A stretch of DNA of 64,000 nucleotides from positions 806,001 through 870,000 of the forward strand of contig JAQSEB010000110.1 of assembly GCA_030063045.1 (NCBI GenBank). The letters are read 5' to 3'. Position numbers and translations under genes: made by a program. Below the pieces are notes generated by a model. That model had not been told where the DNA came from. It ran no database searches and saw nothing but the letters and a program-made list of their open reading frames with translations. The stretch's first letter is position 1; each line of letters opens with the position of its first letter. The stretch comes from Pratylenchus scribneri (taxonomy: Eukaryota; Nematoda; Chromadorea; Rhabditida; Pratylenchidae). Of this stretch, positions 34,087 through 46,427 are shown piece after piece.

Positions 34087-36522
34087 TCATTCTTTGCCAT
34101 TTTGCATTTCCATATCATTCTGCTGGAGAAGTTTGCCAAACTCTTTGAATTCCCATTCTTTTCCTTTGTTGCCAAAATTTGCCCGAATCGAGTCGCCAGC
34201 ATTGTACAAATTGATGGCTGCGAAAAGTTGGAATGTGGCAAATTTTACGGACAATTCAGTCGTCCCTGTATTTTTTTTTAATCATTTTTAATGAATTTTA
34301 AAATATTTTACCCAATAATTCGCCATTGCATGTGGCAAAACATTTCAAATTTGCCGGTGAATGAATTATGCCAATGCCAATCACATCGTCTCTCTTGAAC
34401 CATTCATTGGCATTTTCCAATTTCGTACAATAGCCTTCAATCCAAATTTCACCTTTGCGACTAATTCCAATTGAATTATGCACATCACCAAGCCATTCAT
34501 ATGCCAATGGAAAACTTTGACCACAAAAGCCGATGCCTATGCCGCCTTCCCTGAATTATGACATAATAAATAAAATAGATGAATATTGGCTTCATATTAT
34601 ATTAATTATTTTTTATAAATTCAAAATATAATTTTATGATGGGGATTTCATATTGCTATTTTGGTACTTAATGTGTAATTTTTAGCTAATATTTTACAAG
34701 GAATTAACCAATCTACAAATTGATCTACCATTTAAAAAACTTTAATTGTATTCAATAATTTGTCTTTTAATGCTTTAAATATATTGAATTTTTAATTTTT
34801 ATATATTTTCAAGTAAATTAAACTAGAAATTTTGGAGGTAAAGCAGTTTTTATATTTTATTTTGAAAAATTAATAAAATATTTTATAAAGTAATTTTGTT
34901 GAGGACATTTTGGGCATCACTTTCTTATTTTTGTTAGTTTTTTTTTAGAAAATGAGCTAAGAATCATCTCAGTCAGATACCCAACCTTTTTTATTACTAA
35001 ATTTTGCTTATTATATGAATTCGAATAAATACCATATGGATGAATTGTTGAGAATTTCCATTTCAAAATAGAAAGGAATTGATGGTATTTTATTTTGGCA
35101 GACAAATTGAATAATGGAACTGGCGAAATGGCACGTACACAATTGCGCTCTTGAAAATAAAATTTTAAATAATATTAAAATAAACGATTTTAATTTATAC
35201 CATTTGGACCAGAATGTTCGACCAGACGTCCATCTTCCGAAATTATTAATTTCGGGCCGCAATTTTCTTCATCCAATTTGTTTTCATTTTGATCGAAATT
35301 GATCAAATGCATTCCATCAATTCGTTCTGTCAAATTGGCTAACTAAATTTTAGTAGATAAATGTCATTTAATGGAAAATTATGTCTTTTTCAAAAAATTT
35401 AATTGCAAAAAAAAGATAAATTTGAAAAAAAATAGAAAATTTGCTTATGAATTTGAAGTTTCAATTAAATATAATGTTTTTTAATTGAAATTTTATTAAA
35501 ACAAAAAAATATTAAAATATATTTATTGAAATTTTGTTTATTTAGATTACATTTTTTATTTTAATTAATATTTAATTTCCAATGAAAATTGACTAATCTT
35601 ACCTTTTTATCAATTTCTTCTGCCAATTCACGCATTTTTTTGTCTATTTTTCCCATATTTTCATTCAATCCACCAATTCGGCTACCAAATTCTTTCTTCA
35701 TTTCGTGAGTAATTTCCTTAATCCCATCCAAAATTTCCTTCAATTTGTCAATTTCTTGCTTCTTTCCATCAAATTTTCCATTCATTTCTTCCTTCAATTC
35801 TTTAAGTTTGAAAGTATCTTCATCCTTTGCTGCCTTCAATTCAGCAATCGCTTCTTTCATTTCCTCCATTCCACGTGACTTTTCTGCACTTTCATCGTAC
35901 AATTTGTCATTTTCTTGGACCAATTTCCCGAATTCTTCTTTCAATCCAATAATTTGACCATTTAATTCTGATTTAATTATTGCCATTTCTTCCTTAGATC
36001 CATCAAATGTTTCCGCAATTTTCTTCATATTATCCTTCATTTCGGCATTTTCCTTTTTCATTTCTTCAATTTCTTTCTTTAATTCCTCAAATTCGCAATT
36101 CTTTACATCATTTGCCGCTTTCAATTCTTCAATTGCCTTTTTCATTCCTTCAAACATTTCATTACAATTTCCATCTTTTTCATTATTCATTCCATCATGT
36201 GCCGTTTTCATTCCCTCCAATGCCTTCATTATTTTACCAATTCCATCCTTCAATTCACCAATTTCCTTGCCCATTTGCAAGCCAATTTGCCAAATTCCTG
36301 ATTGAATCGCATTGTTTGTGTCGTTTGCCGTTTTCGTCAAAAGATTCTAAAATTAATTAAATTAAATTAATTTTTTAATTTTACCTCCAATTTTTGGATT
36401 TTCTTGACAATTTGCTTTGTATCAATTCCAAATGATGTATCTTCTGTCAAATTGGATTCATCCAAATTAACATCATCATCATTATTAACTGAAGCATTGA
36501 ATTCGCCGTTGTTAAAATCCAT
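34087..36522 (-). pseudogene. Coiled-coil SPRY-domain gene, unit A (frameshifted in exon 4)
   Basis: Six exons on the minus strand: 36522-36385, 36346-35603, 35342-35201, 35149-35033, 34550-34312 and 34265-34087; phases 0,0,1,2,1. Exon 1 is acidic (MDFNNGEFN). Exon 2 is a 248-codon coiled coil rich in EELKKEIEEMKKE heptads. Exons 3-6 encode a SPRY domain: DGRLVEHSGPN, then FYFEMEIL, GIGIGFCGQSFPL, NSIGISRKGEIW, DDVIGIGI, CFATCNGELL and ATFQLFAAINLYNAGDSIRANFG. No signal peptide is present, unlike secreted SPRYSEC effectors of cyst nematodes; RanBPM-like scaffolds are closer. Exon 4 holds an extra AAAAT (AAAATAAAATACC, plus-strand side near 35090), which breaks the frame before FYFEMEIL. Unit C lacks this insertion. 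Confidence 0.72.
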
Positions 36523-36940
36523 GGAAGAAGAATCAGATTTTAGATTTAGATATATGAAAGAATTTTTAAATAAAATTATTTAAATTTAGTGTGGAATTTG
36601 ATGCAAATAAAAATTCCTTTTTATATTGGCATTTTCAAATCACAGAAAGATTGGTACGGGTCACAAAATTGAGTCATGTGGATTGTGGAATGTGGATGGA
36701 AATAGAGAATTAATTGGGAAGTGATGGACGAACGATGGATGTAGGATGGGCAATGAGTAGGGTAGGGGCTAGGGGCTAGGGGCACAGACACAGAGGTCTT
36801 GGGCATTTTCCAAGAGAAAATTCATCAGAAATGTGTATTGTGCTTGCCAAAATAGATAGTAGGTAATCTACCAATATTGGATAGAACGTGTTCGGAAAAT
36901 TGGTCAGTGGGAAAAGCTGGTCAGTGAGGAAAATTAGGTG
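36523..36940. other. Spacer upstream of SPRY gene, unit A
   Basis: Upstream region of the minus-strand SPRY gene. Mostly unique, with the short direct repeat GGGGCTAGGGGCTAGGGGC near 36764-36782. It includes GGACGAAC at 36726-36733, the empty counterpart of the insertion site used in unit C. No gene is seen. Confidence 0.5.
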
Positions 36941-36941
36941 C

Positions 36942-37529
36942 AGTGATGAGCATTTCAAAATTAGCTCGTACTCGTACTCGTACTTCGTACCGCCCTTTTC
37001 TGATCGCGTGTACTCGTACTCGTACTTTCGTACCACCCATTTTTTCTTCTCATACTCATACTCGTACTTTCGTACCTCCAATTTTTTCCCTTCGTATTCG
37101 TACTCGTACCTCGTACTTTCTCGTACTTTTGCAAAATCAAAAAATACGATTTTTTGAAAAAAAATTTTATTTTTTTAATCAAAAATAGATATATTTTTGT
37201 CAAAATTGATAAATTTTTGTCAAAATAGATACATTTTTTATTGAATTACTTCGATATGGAGCAATTTTTACAAATTTTTTGCTAAAAAGTGAATATTTCA
37301 TCGAAAATTTAGACTTTGTATCGTACTTTTATCGTACTTTTTGGTACGACTAAGTACGAGGAAAAATCGACTCGTACCTCGTATCGCCCTTTTGAAATTG
37401 CTCGTACTCGTACTCGTACCTCGTACTGGCCATTTCAAATCGCTCGTACTCGTACTCGTATTTCGTAGTACGAGTACGAGTACGAGTACGAGGTACGAGT
37501 ACGAGTACGAGTACGAGTGCTCATCACTG
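36942..37529. mobile_element. 588-bp CGTACT-rich foldback MITE, unit A
   Basis: Ends AGTGATGAGCA and TGCTCATCACTG, flanked by TTAGGTGC at 36934-36941 and 37530-37537. Unit C has one uninterrupted TTAGGTGC at 63479-63486, so this is a filled site with an 8-bp duplication. Both arms consist of the hexamer CGTACT/AGTACG repeated with small interruptions. The interior is AT-rich with GATAAATTTTTGTCAAAAT-like direct repeats. Frames across the arms give artificial SYSYSYF or RTRTRT peptides, so no protein is encoded. CAGTG-type ends and the 8-bp duplication suggest hAT-like mobilisation. Confidence 0.88.
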
Positions 37530-37559
37530 TTAGGTGCTATATGTCGATTCTCGATTCCT

Positions 37560-37960
37560 TGTCAAAAGTGCAAATGTGGGCGATTACTCAATAGTGTAAA
37601 TAAGGGCGTTTTCGACTTATAATAAATCAGAAACCAGTTTTAGTCCCTACAAACCCTATAACTTTTTGTAGATCTCATCGAGACGCATCGAATGGTATAT
37701 ATTTTGTCATGGTTTGGTCAAAATTAAACATTTAAAAACCAAAAAACTAGAAAAATGGTTTAAACGGTTTAATTCCCTCTAATTTTGACTTAATCATTAC
37801 AAATTATATACCATTCGATGCATCTCGATGAGTTCTACAAAATGGTATAAGGTTTGTATGGTCTCTCTAAAATCTATTTCTGATTTATTAGAAGACAAAA
37901 ACTTATATTTGTACTATTTGTGGAATCGCCCATATTTGTACCGCCCTTTGTCTTTTGTGG
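37560..37960. mobile_element. Foldback element with GACGCATCGA module, unit A
   Basis: Left arm GTGCAAATGTGGGCGATTAC to ATAATAAATCAG, returned on the right as CTGATTTATTAGAAGAC to GGAATCGCCCATATTTGTAC. The interior has GAGACGCATCGAATGGTATAT and its inverted form ACCATTCGATGCATCTCGATGAG. Present in all three units (about 50313-50713 and 63500-63900), so it predates the array. Confidence 0.7.
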
Positions 37961-37974
37961 AGTTGACCCCGGAC

Positions 37975-38075
37975 ATTACCAAAATTCACCAGCAAAATTA
38001 AATTACCAATATTATACGAATTGATAGATACGAAAAGTTAGAATGTGGTAAATTTTACTTGGCAATGTCGATTTA
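37975..38075 (-). pseudogene. Second relic of SPRY last exon, unit A
   Basis: CCAAAATTCACCAGCA, GAATTGATAGATACGAAAAGTTAGAATGTGGTAAATTTTAC align by eye with the SPRY exon 6 segment near 34170-34250 (AAATTGATGGCTGCGAAAAGTTGGAATGTGGCAAATTTTAC). Isolated from other SPRY exons. Repeated at about 50728-50828 and 63905-64000. Confidence 0.6.
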
Positions 38076-38444
38076 TTTTGTGAAATTTCAATTTCTGATA
38101 GATATCAAGTCTTGTCTAAAAGTTTGTAAACCAAAATCGATTTGGGTTCAAACAACGGTTCAATTTTTCAATACATGCTCAAAACAAATATGTCTAAAAT
38201 TGAAATTTCGCAAACAAAAATTGACGAGTCTCTGGATCCCCTATAAATACGAAAAAATTAGCAGATTTATTTATGATAAAATTAAAATAATAAAGCAAAT
38301 TGAATAAGGCAGAAAAGCGTTTTTTTAAAAAGTGAAAATTTAAAAAAATCGAGCGAACAAATTAAAAAAAGAAATTTAATTTTCCATTAATAAAATGGAC
38401 ATATAAAATTCAATTTCCTTCCTCCTTCAATGTGTCTATTCGCA

Positions 38445-40745
38445 TTAAAATTCATTGAGCACAAAGGCGCGAAGCAGTTCGGGTATGGCCGCATCCAGCC
38501 CCACCAAATCCATCATGCCACGGTCATTTGGATCGGCAATTGTAAATTCGGTGGCTGTCATCCCCAAAACGGCCAATTTTGCGTCCGGAATGTACATTGA
38601 TTGGCGATATTGACGAAGGGCTTCGAATGGGTGAATCTGTGGTGAATAGCGAGGAATTAATATTTTAAAAATTTATAAATTTAATTTTTTAATTTTTTCA
38701 ATATACATGTTATAAAATTTATTTACTTTTTTTTACTTATTCACTGAGGTTATCTTACAAATGTACTGTTCTGAATATATTATACTTACTACTATTGAGT
38801 GAATTGGAACTTTTTTTCCAGGAAAAACTTACATTGAAATGAAAACATAACAAAAAAACAAATTTTATGGTTTCCGAAACTATTTTGGTTAATTTCATAG
38901 ACATCTATTTTGAAATTTTTGCGACTTGAAGAAAATTCGCTCTCTACTAATTAACTAAAAGGAGAAATATTTTGATGAATTAGAATTAGAATTAAGAAAA
39001 TTTTAAAATTAAATTCCCCAAAATCGACAACACCCAGGGCGCCAGATGCACTTTTTAAAAGATTTGTACTTTTTTTGGGCCGTATACTTTATGTACTTTT
39101 TTTTCACGAAATTATAAAAAAAAAAAGATAAATTTCTCGTTGCGCGGCCATTCTGGCTCACATTTTTCGGCTGCGGGTAAAACATGTAATTTTAGTACTG
39201 GTTGATTCCCTCTTATTCATTTATGATAAAAAACCTAATTAACAAATTTTAATCAATTTATATCAGTTTAAAAAGAAAATCTTTTTTTTTGACACCAAAA
39301 TTTTTTTTTCAAGGTTAATGTATTTTTTGCAAAAAAAATCTGGCAGCCCTAACAACACCAATCACTCACCTTTCCACACCAAGTCTCATTGTCAGTGAAA
39401 ACGATGAAGCAATCGAATTCTTTTTGCTTCTCTTTTGCCCAAACCATTGGAAGGGAACAATCGGTGCGTCCAAATGACAATTTGCGTGTGTATTCGACCA
39501 TTTCCGTGACGCTGGTTTCCTGGGTGAAAGGCAATGGAGTCAACGTGGATTGGAAGGAGACGCATTCAACCTGTTCAGAAGAAAGAATTTATTTTTAATT
39601 TGAAAAAATATTTTTAAATTTTGCAAAATGACTAGACTTTTGAGCTCTTTGGCCAATATCTTTTTTAAACTTATTTATTAATTTTTGCCTTTAGAATTAA
39701 CTTTTTAAGAAGAATTTTAATAAATTTTTGCTACATTGGGTTAAGTTTTTTTTCAGAAGATTTTAATATCAAAATGGTTGGATTAAAACAATAATTGGCC
39801 AGCAAATTATGGTATACTTATCGATTATCTGTATGCATATTTTTTAACCCCCAAAACACCCTAATTTTATCCCTAAAATTGGCCATAAGATTTTAATCTT
39901 TGAAATGGTATTTTTTCATCGTTTTACAATCAAATAGGAAAATAGTAAAATCAAAATTGTTAAAAAAAAAATTTCAAATCTGCAGATAACTCAGATAAGT
40001 ACCCTTTTTCATTAAATAGTATCGGTTACTGCTGGAGGGATTCTGAGGTAATTTTTCCTATATTCTGAAATAAACCTAACCCTAATCCGCAGATTAACAA
40101 TAGGAGGGAACCTTAACCTTTAAGCCAAAAATGGGATAACAAAGTTAATATAACATATAAAATATTTTGGCAATTTCCAATAAATCCCCTTAATCAACCC
40201 TTTCTTCGGTCCGCAAAAAAACATTCGCCATTGCCGCAGATGCCTCCCGACAACTCAAAACACCGCCATTGATTGGGCTGCTCATACTGCCTGCAAAAAT
40301 GAACAAGATTACTGAATATGAATACAAATTTTGTATTTGTTTACGAACCGGACACGTCCAGCGCCAAACAATAACGTTTCCCAGTGGGCTGAACATTTTT
40401 AAAAGCCAACAAGAACATGTTGTCCAATGCGCGGACAATTCGTTCATTCGGTTCCCAACTCAATTTTCCCTTCACACCGTGGCCCTGTTTGTAGACGGAG
40501 GCGGCCAAAAGCACCGAAATTGGATGAATTCGTGCCCGATGAATTGCCTCCTCGTTGGTCAATTTTGTGCAGACTGAGTCGATGTGTGGTCTAAGAATTT
40601 AAAATTTAAATTTTTTTTATAAAAATTAAATTGATTTTTACTTATTGTCTGGCTTTTCCTCATCCAAAAGGCCGATTGTGCCCAATTTGGAAAGATTGCG
40701 CAGCAGAGCGGTCATTGGCATTTTTTCAAGAAGGGCAATCCAAAC
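38445..40745 (-). CDS. Ro60/TROVE C-terminal part (5'-truncated), unit A
   Basis: Five exons on the minus strand: 40745-40642, 40590-40349, 40290-40199, 39570-39370 and 38636-38445, phases 2,1,0,0, stop TAA at 38445-38447. It covers roughly the C-terminal 45 percent of Ro60, the ring-shaped RNA-binding protein that holds Y RNAs and misfolded small RNAs. It begins VWIALLEKMPMTALLRNL, the end of the TROVE repeat region, then YKQGHGVKGKLSW and the von Willebrand A domain. The metal-site residues are intact: DVSGS, the Thr in FGRTDCSLP, and the Asp in VFTDNETW. The end is ATEFTIADPNDRGMMDLVG. The N-terminal half, about 300 residues, is not found upstream; that space holds MITEs. All five exons are open, so a short protein is possible. 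Confidence 0.85.
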
Positions 40746-40806
40746 CTAAATAAAGAATATTTTTTTATTATATTTAGTTTACGGTTCAGTGGTTTATCCC
40801 TGATCC

Positions 40807-41182
40807 GGCTAGGCGCCTTTTGCAGACACGACAACTTGCGGATGAATAGGTTTGGCGCCGGTGGCGGTAAAGATAATGTGGCATTGTTTATGGCATTTTA
40901 TTAGTCATAAAATTAGCTATAAAATGACATCAAAAGCTTTGGCCAATTTTGGATATTCACCGTGATATGGCCAAAAAACGGCCCTAAAATAAAATTTTGA
41001 TTAAACCAACGGTTTTTGGCATTTATTCGGTGAATATTCAACATTGGCCGAATTTTTTGATGTCATTTTATAGCTAATTTTATAATTAATAAAATGACAT
41101 AAACAATGCCACTCCAACTTTACCGTCATCGGCGCCAAACCGTTTCATCCGCAAGTGGCGGGTCCGCTAAGGGCGTAATATC
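40807..41182. mobile_element. Foldback MITE, CGCCTTTTGCGGA family, unit A copy 2
   Basis: 376-bp element upstream of the truncated Ro60. Left end GGCTAGGCGCCTTTTGCAGAC, right end CCGCTAAGGGCGTAATATC, flanked by CCTGATCC on both sides (40799-40806 and 41183-41190). The interior is inverted around TAGCTATAAAATGACATCAAAAGC and GTGATATGGCCAAAAAACGG. Repeated in unit B at 53552-53927. Confidence 0.8.
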
Positions 41183-41639
41183 CCTGATCCCCATCAAACT
41201 TTATAAATTAAATAAGCAATCAATGGTTTTCGTCAAGACTGATCTTTTAATAATGATTTGGCTTATTGCCAGGCTTAATCAATTCTATCTCAGTTTCAAA
41301 CCAAAAACCAAAATTGGTTTTAAACCGTTTGATACCCTACAAAAAAAATATGAAAATTATTTACTATTACAATTAGATGCATATTGACGAGTTAAATCCG
41401 CCGATAGTATTATAAGAATTCATTTCGACCTTTTGTATTCAATTCATATTTTTATCAAATTAGCGGGAAAAACAAAAGGAAATTGGAAAATATTTAGAAC
41501 TTTTATACCCTCAAAGTCACCCAATGATTTTCTTAAAATTAATCATTGGGATTGGTCAAGTTGCCTTAGGATTTCCAGTTTTTTCCACATAATCATCTTA
41601 GGACCCTATGGATGGGATAGAATATAGTAACAAACCCGT

Positions 41640-41990
41640 GTACGACAATTGCGACAAAACAGTCTGATGCCGATGGGAATAAAACTGCTGTTGCTTTGTT
41701 ATTAGCATTTTAATAGGCATAAAATTAGCTACAAAATGATATCAAAACATTGGCCAATGTTGAATATTCACCGAGATATGGCCAAAAAAGACCAGAGAAC
41801 ACAATTTTAATTAAACTAACGGTTTTTTGGTCATAACTCGGTGAATATTCAACATTGCAATGCTTTTGATATTATTTTATAAATAATTTTATGCATAATA
41901 ACATTCTGTAAACATTGGCATAGCAGCTTTACCACCAGCGGCCCCAGACCGTTTCGTCCGCAATTATCGCGTCCGCAAATGTCGTACTGT
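41640..41990. mobile_element. Foldback MITE, same family, unit A copy 3
   Basis: GTACGACAATTGCGACAAAACAG at the left and CTGTTT...CGTCCGCAATTATCGCGTCCGCAAATGTCGTAC at the right share the family layout, with TTAGCTACAAAATGATATCAAAA and ATATTCACCGAGATATGGCCAAAAAA inside. More degraded than copies 1 and 2. Repeated in unit B at about 54385-54735. Confidence 0.65.
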
Positions 41991-41999
41991 TTTTAAACC

Positions 42000-43580
42000 C
42001 ATAGTAATAAATTTGTTAAAATTTGATCATTTGAAAAAAATGATTTGGAATAAAATTTGGGTAAGCAATTTTAAATTCATCATCCAAATTATTATTATTG
42101 TGCTATATGTGCCCCTAAGATCAATCGAAACTTTTTCTGTGTCTGTCATCCCATGGGGAATGGGGATGCTTTAATGAGGAGGGAAAAGGAGGAATATGGG
42201 AGATATGAGATGGAGAAATCATAATTAATTCACAAAGGAAAATACAAAACAACCCAACCATAAATATTAATCAAAATGAAAAAATCATAAAAAATAAATA
42301 TATATATATTATTTAAATTTATAAAATTTATATGGGATAAACTTATCGAAATATTAATTAAAATTAGGAAATAAAAAGTTAGCGACCGAATTGAACGAAA
42401 TTTGAATTAATAAAGCGTATAAAATAAAAAATAAAATTAATAAAATTAGTTCAAAAATAATGATACAAAAATCAACTTAAGCTACCGCACAAAATTGGTC
42501 ATTAAATTCTAATCCCAAAATAATAATTTTCCAACTTACAATTAAATATGAATAATAAAATAAAATCTCCGAAAACAATTTCAAACTGGAGTTTTGATAT
42601 ACATTTAAAAAATATATAAAATTAATTAGTAATTGAAAAGGCAAGAAATAATTAATAAATGAATAAAAAAGAGAAAATAATAATAAATGGCAGGTGATTT
42701 TCTAAGATATATATATATCTGAATCTGAACCTTTCTTGCCATTCTCAATATTTTCCATTCATACGTCATAATGCCTATGCTTATTTGTTAGTGGAGAAAT
42801 TTGCCCAACTCCTTATATAAAGTTGCCAAAATTTACAAGAATTAAGTCACCAGCACATTTTACAAATCGTTGATAGAAAAAATTATAATGGGCAAATTTT
42901 ATCGACAATTCACCTTTCTCGGAATTTAAAATTTTTTTTTGATTTCCCTATTAGCATTTTTTTAATTATTAAATTTTAAAATATTTTCCATATCAAGCAA
43001 TCTCAATGGCCTGTGGCAATTTTAGGCGTATTTAATACCATAAATTTTTTCCATTGATGATGTTTTATTGTAACTTCGTATCTCTTGAAAATAAAATAGG
43101 TAAATTGTAATTATAGGTTTTCTGAACACTTTCAAACGATTTATTTCTATTCTTTTAAAATATTTAATTAATAAATATTAGAAAAATTACGAACCTTTCT
43201 TTCAAATATTGTAAAATTTGTTCAGTTTTCAATTTATATTTAACAATTTCTCGGAATTGATATTTTTTCAAAATGCATATTTTTTAAGTTAAATGCCAAA
43301 ATTTTTAAATTTAGTCCTGTATATGATTATAAAGGCAGCTGTTTTGGTTTATCCTCTAACTCCAATGAAGTCTTAAAAATGGATAAAAATGGAACATAAT
43401 TTTTAATAATTCAGTGAAACAAGTGCGCATTTTTGTTTCGCATTTCCTTCAAAAATTATCCATTCCTATTAGAACCTTCTATATGCCTCTCTCATATTCA
43501 TAACATTCAAAAAAATTAAATTTTTCTGTGAATTTTCTGAACAATTTAATGAAATAAAAATGTAAGAAACGTAAAATTTT
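42000..43580. other. Gene-poor stretch between Ro60 and receptor, unit B
   Basis: AT-rich DNA with a segment similar to 5620-5720 (at about 42090-42200) and the SPRY last-exon relic at about 42780-43030. I looked on the minus strand for the missing N-terminal TROVE exons of Ro60 and saw no convincing candidate. Confidence 0.5.
42780..43030 (-). pseudogene. Relic of SPRY last exon, unit B
   Basis: Same relic as at 29340-29590, with GTTGCCAAAATTTACAAGAATTAAGTCACCAGC matching the SPRY exon 6 coding strand near 34170. Frames are broken by stops. Confidence 0.6.
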
Positions 43581-43583
43581 TCA

Positions 43584-46427
43584 ATGAATTCTTCTGCTAA
43601 TTGGCTGACATCATTTGAACAAATTCTTTATGAGATATGTCATTTAATCACAATTGGATTCCTTTGCTTAATCATCAAACCATTGTGGACATTGGCAAAT
43701 GCCAGACCTGTGCTGATGATTGTTTTTAGCAAGGTGCTTAAAGCGATCCATTAAATTTGCATTAGAATTTCAACGAATTTCAATTTGATTTAAAATGTCT
43801 ATTGATCCCAATTGGTTTAATTTCTGTTGAATTAAGAAATAGAAATGAGGCAAAAAAATTTAGCTCATTTTTGTATAGATATGATATCTCGCACATTGCT
43901 ATTTATGCTTCCATGTACTTCCCAGACCCCAAATCCACATATTGGTGGAATACTCAAAATCAAAGATATTGTTGCTGCCGATTTGATTTCCACTAATTAA
44001 GGGAAGATAGAGCATTAATTTATGTATTATTCGATTCGTCATGAGATTTAGTGGGGATAAATGCTAATTAGGCCCAGATTTGATTATTTTGTTTTAAATA
44101 TAATAAATCTGGTTAAAGCTTAAAATTTCAATTTGCCATGATTTTGGTTTAAATCATTAAATCGATTTTAAATTAAAATCTTATTAATTATAAATAAAAG
44201 AAACCCAAATGAATCGAATTAATTAAAGATTAAGACTGTTTGTTAATTATTAATAGAACATTTCGAAAACAAAATCAATTGTAATATATAGGCTGAATTG
44301 AATACCAAATATCAACTTTCAATGCTAGTTTATTGAAATTCTAAGAAAAATTGATATTTTCGTTTTATTACCACAGGCAATTTTGTCGTTGATTGATGCC
44401 ATATTCACGTTGTTGGCCAGAACTGCAAATTATGTAAAAATTGATTTGCTCGAAATTTTGCTATTCATTTGGCGCCTACACAACAAATTAATGCATGATA
44501 TTCTGGAATTTGCCATCCTTTTGCATATTGCGGCTCTTGCCTTGAACCGGATGCATTGTATCGTGTGGCCATTCCATTATAATGGTCGGGTTACGAAAAG
44601 GTTTGCATTGAGACAAAAGATGGTTTATTCATTTGATTGATAGATGATTTTGTACTCATTTACTAGGAATTATTTCATTTTTAAATTAAAACTGAAACTT
44701 TTTATTTTAAGTTAATTATTGAAATATGGCAGTATTAAAATCAAAATAATGAAAAGTATATATTTATATATAATTCAGATAAATAGCTAATCTCAGATTC
44801 TAAATTTCGTTTTGATTAGTAAAAAGGCTTATTCGATTCAGAATGGTCGATTTATTATAAAATTTTCAATTTCACACCAGTTTATATCTGGTTAAGAAAG
44901 ATGAACCGTTGTTTAAGACCTAAACCGATTTAGATTTATTTACTTTCCTAGGCTTTATTTCTGGTCTGAAATTGAAATTGTATTTTTTAAATTTACAATT
45001 TTGAGTCGAATGATAGCCTATAGTATAGAGGTTATTACCAATTTTAATACCTGTATACTCCTAATAAATACATAGCAAATTCATTAGGAAAACTTAATTG
45101 TTAAAATGTCTTTTATAATCCATGCAGAAAAATTGCTGTCAATGCATTTTTCTATGGATTTTGGGCATTTTGATTGGTGCAGGAATACAAATACAAAAGC
45201 AAGTGGGTGTTTACCAAGCATGTACATGGATTGTGTTCATCGCAATCGGACTTTATATGATTGTTGGAGCAAATATGGCTTGGAGGAAATGTAAATTTTT
45301 GTATTTACCAAAATAAAGGAGAATTGAATTTGTCTATTGTTGTTAAATAAGCAAAATATCAAATTTCGAAACATCACAAAAAGCTCGTTCGTTGTCTTCA
45401 AGATATGATTGAAAAAAAATTTAAAAAATCAAACGTCACTTGGTTATTCTATTGAGCATAATTCCAGCCAAGTCAAACATAAGGATGCATTTACTAATTT
45501 GGTGTAAGGACAAATTAGCACCTTTTAATAAGTAATAATAATAACTCATTAATGAACGAACCAATTTTGATATATCAAATTAAATAGCAGATTATTGATT
45601 ATCAAATTTTAATAATTTTATTTAAAATGTTTAGAATTTTTGAAATTTTGCCCATAAACCTCTTAAATATCCTATATTATTGATTAGCTAATTTTTTTGG
45701 GATTTTTGGATTTACTTTAATTTCATCAATTTTGAACAAATTTTAAAAAATTATAATTATTAGATAGTCGACTCTCAGAATTTTATTTTGATAATAAGAC
45801 ATCAATATTGCTTCATTCCTTTTAGTGTTCTTATTCTTATAAACAGCGCCAAAGACACAAAATTTTTGCTGTTTCCCAAACAGAGAATATTTCAGTGTTG
45901 ATTACCAATTTTATTCAACCAAATCAAATGAGCTAAATTCTCAAGAAAAATAAGCTTTTTTATATCTTCGGATTTATTTTTGTCAAATTCACACAAGAAA
46001 AATTTATATTAAAATAAAAATTTAATTTTGAATTTTCCCATCAAAAATAGATTCTTTATATGATTTGTTGCCAGAGGGAGTTGAAAAGGACTTCAACAAA
46101 ATTACCATTGCCTGTTTGACCGCTTTATTGCCTATATTGATTTCATTTTTGGCCCAGGCCGTGGCACTAACAAATCAGAAAGACAAAAATTTGGCCACTC
46201 AAATGCAATTGGTACAAACTGCCTTGGGGCCTTTTGTCTATTGTGCGGATGAATCATGTTTGATTGTGCTGTTGGCAGACTTTAGACAAATTATAAAGAA
46301 ATTTTTGGGTACAATTTTTTGTGTATGGAAGAATGACAATGTCAGACGCCATCAAAATACTATTACGCTTATGACATTTTCGAATAGTGAAATGCCGCCA
46401 ATTTCCTCAGTAGCTGTGAAAACATAG
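43584..46427 (+). pseudogene. Serpentine 7TM receptor, unit B (1-nt deletion in exon 3)
   Basis: Exons by alignment to unit A: 43584-43733, 44377-44600, 45128-45290 and 46051-46427. Exons 1, 2 and 4 are open and keep all landmarks (VLMIVFSK, ALALNRMHCIVWPFHY, DESCLIVLLADFRQ). Exon 3 is 163 nt instead of 164 because AATTGCTGTCAATGC replaces AATTGTTGTTCAATGC. Joining after the phase-2 intron then meets a TGA within about 15 codons. No alternative acceptor that restores phase is evident. Either a pseudogene, or a gene with an unseen splice variant. Confidence 0.68.

Noticed and set aside
36007..36360. 117-codon plus-strand frame (repeated at 48760 and 61634)
   Set aside because: It is the antisense of the coiled-coil exon of the SPRY gene; the F/S/L-rich composition is the mirror of K/E heptads.
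36888..37203. Overlapping frames giving SYSYSYF, RTRTRT and YEYEYE peptides
   Set aside because: They arise from the CGTACT hexamer arms of a foldback element on both strands; no start context, splice sites or homologue.
40076..40090. CCTAACCCTAATCC, telomere-like string
   Set aside because: A single short match; nematode telomeres are TTAGGC arrays, and none is present.
40190..40447. 85-codon minus-strand frame beginning MNELSAHW
   Set aside because: It reads exon b of Ro60 in the wrong frame and then enters exon c in the right one; the correct model splices at 40349 and 40290.
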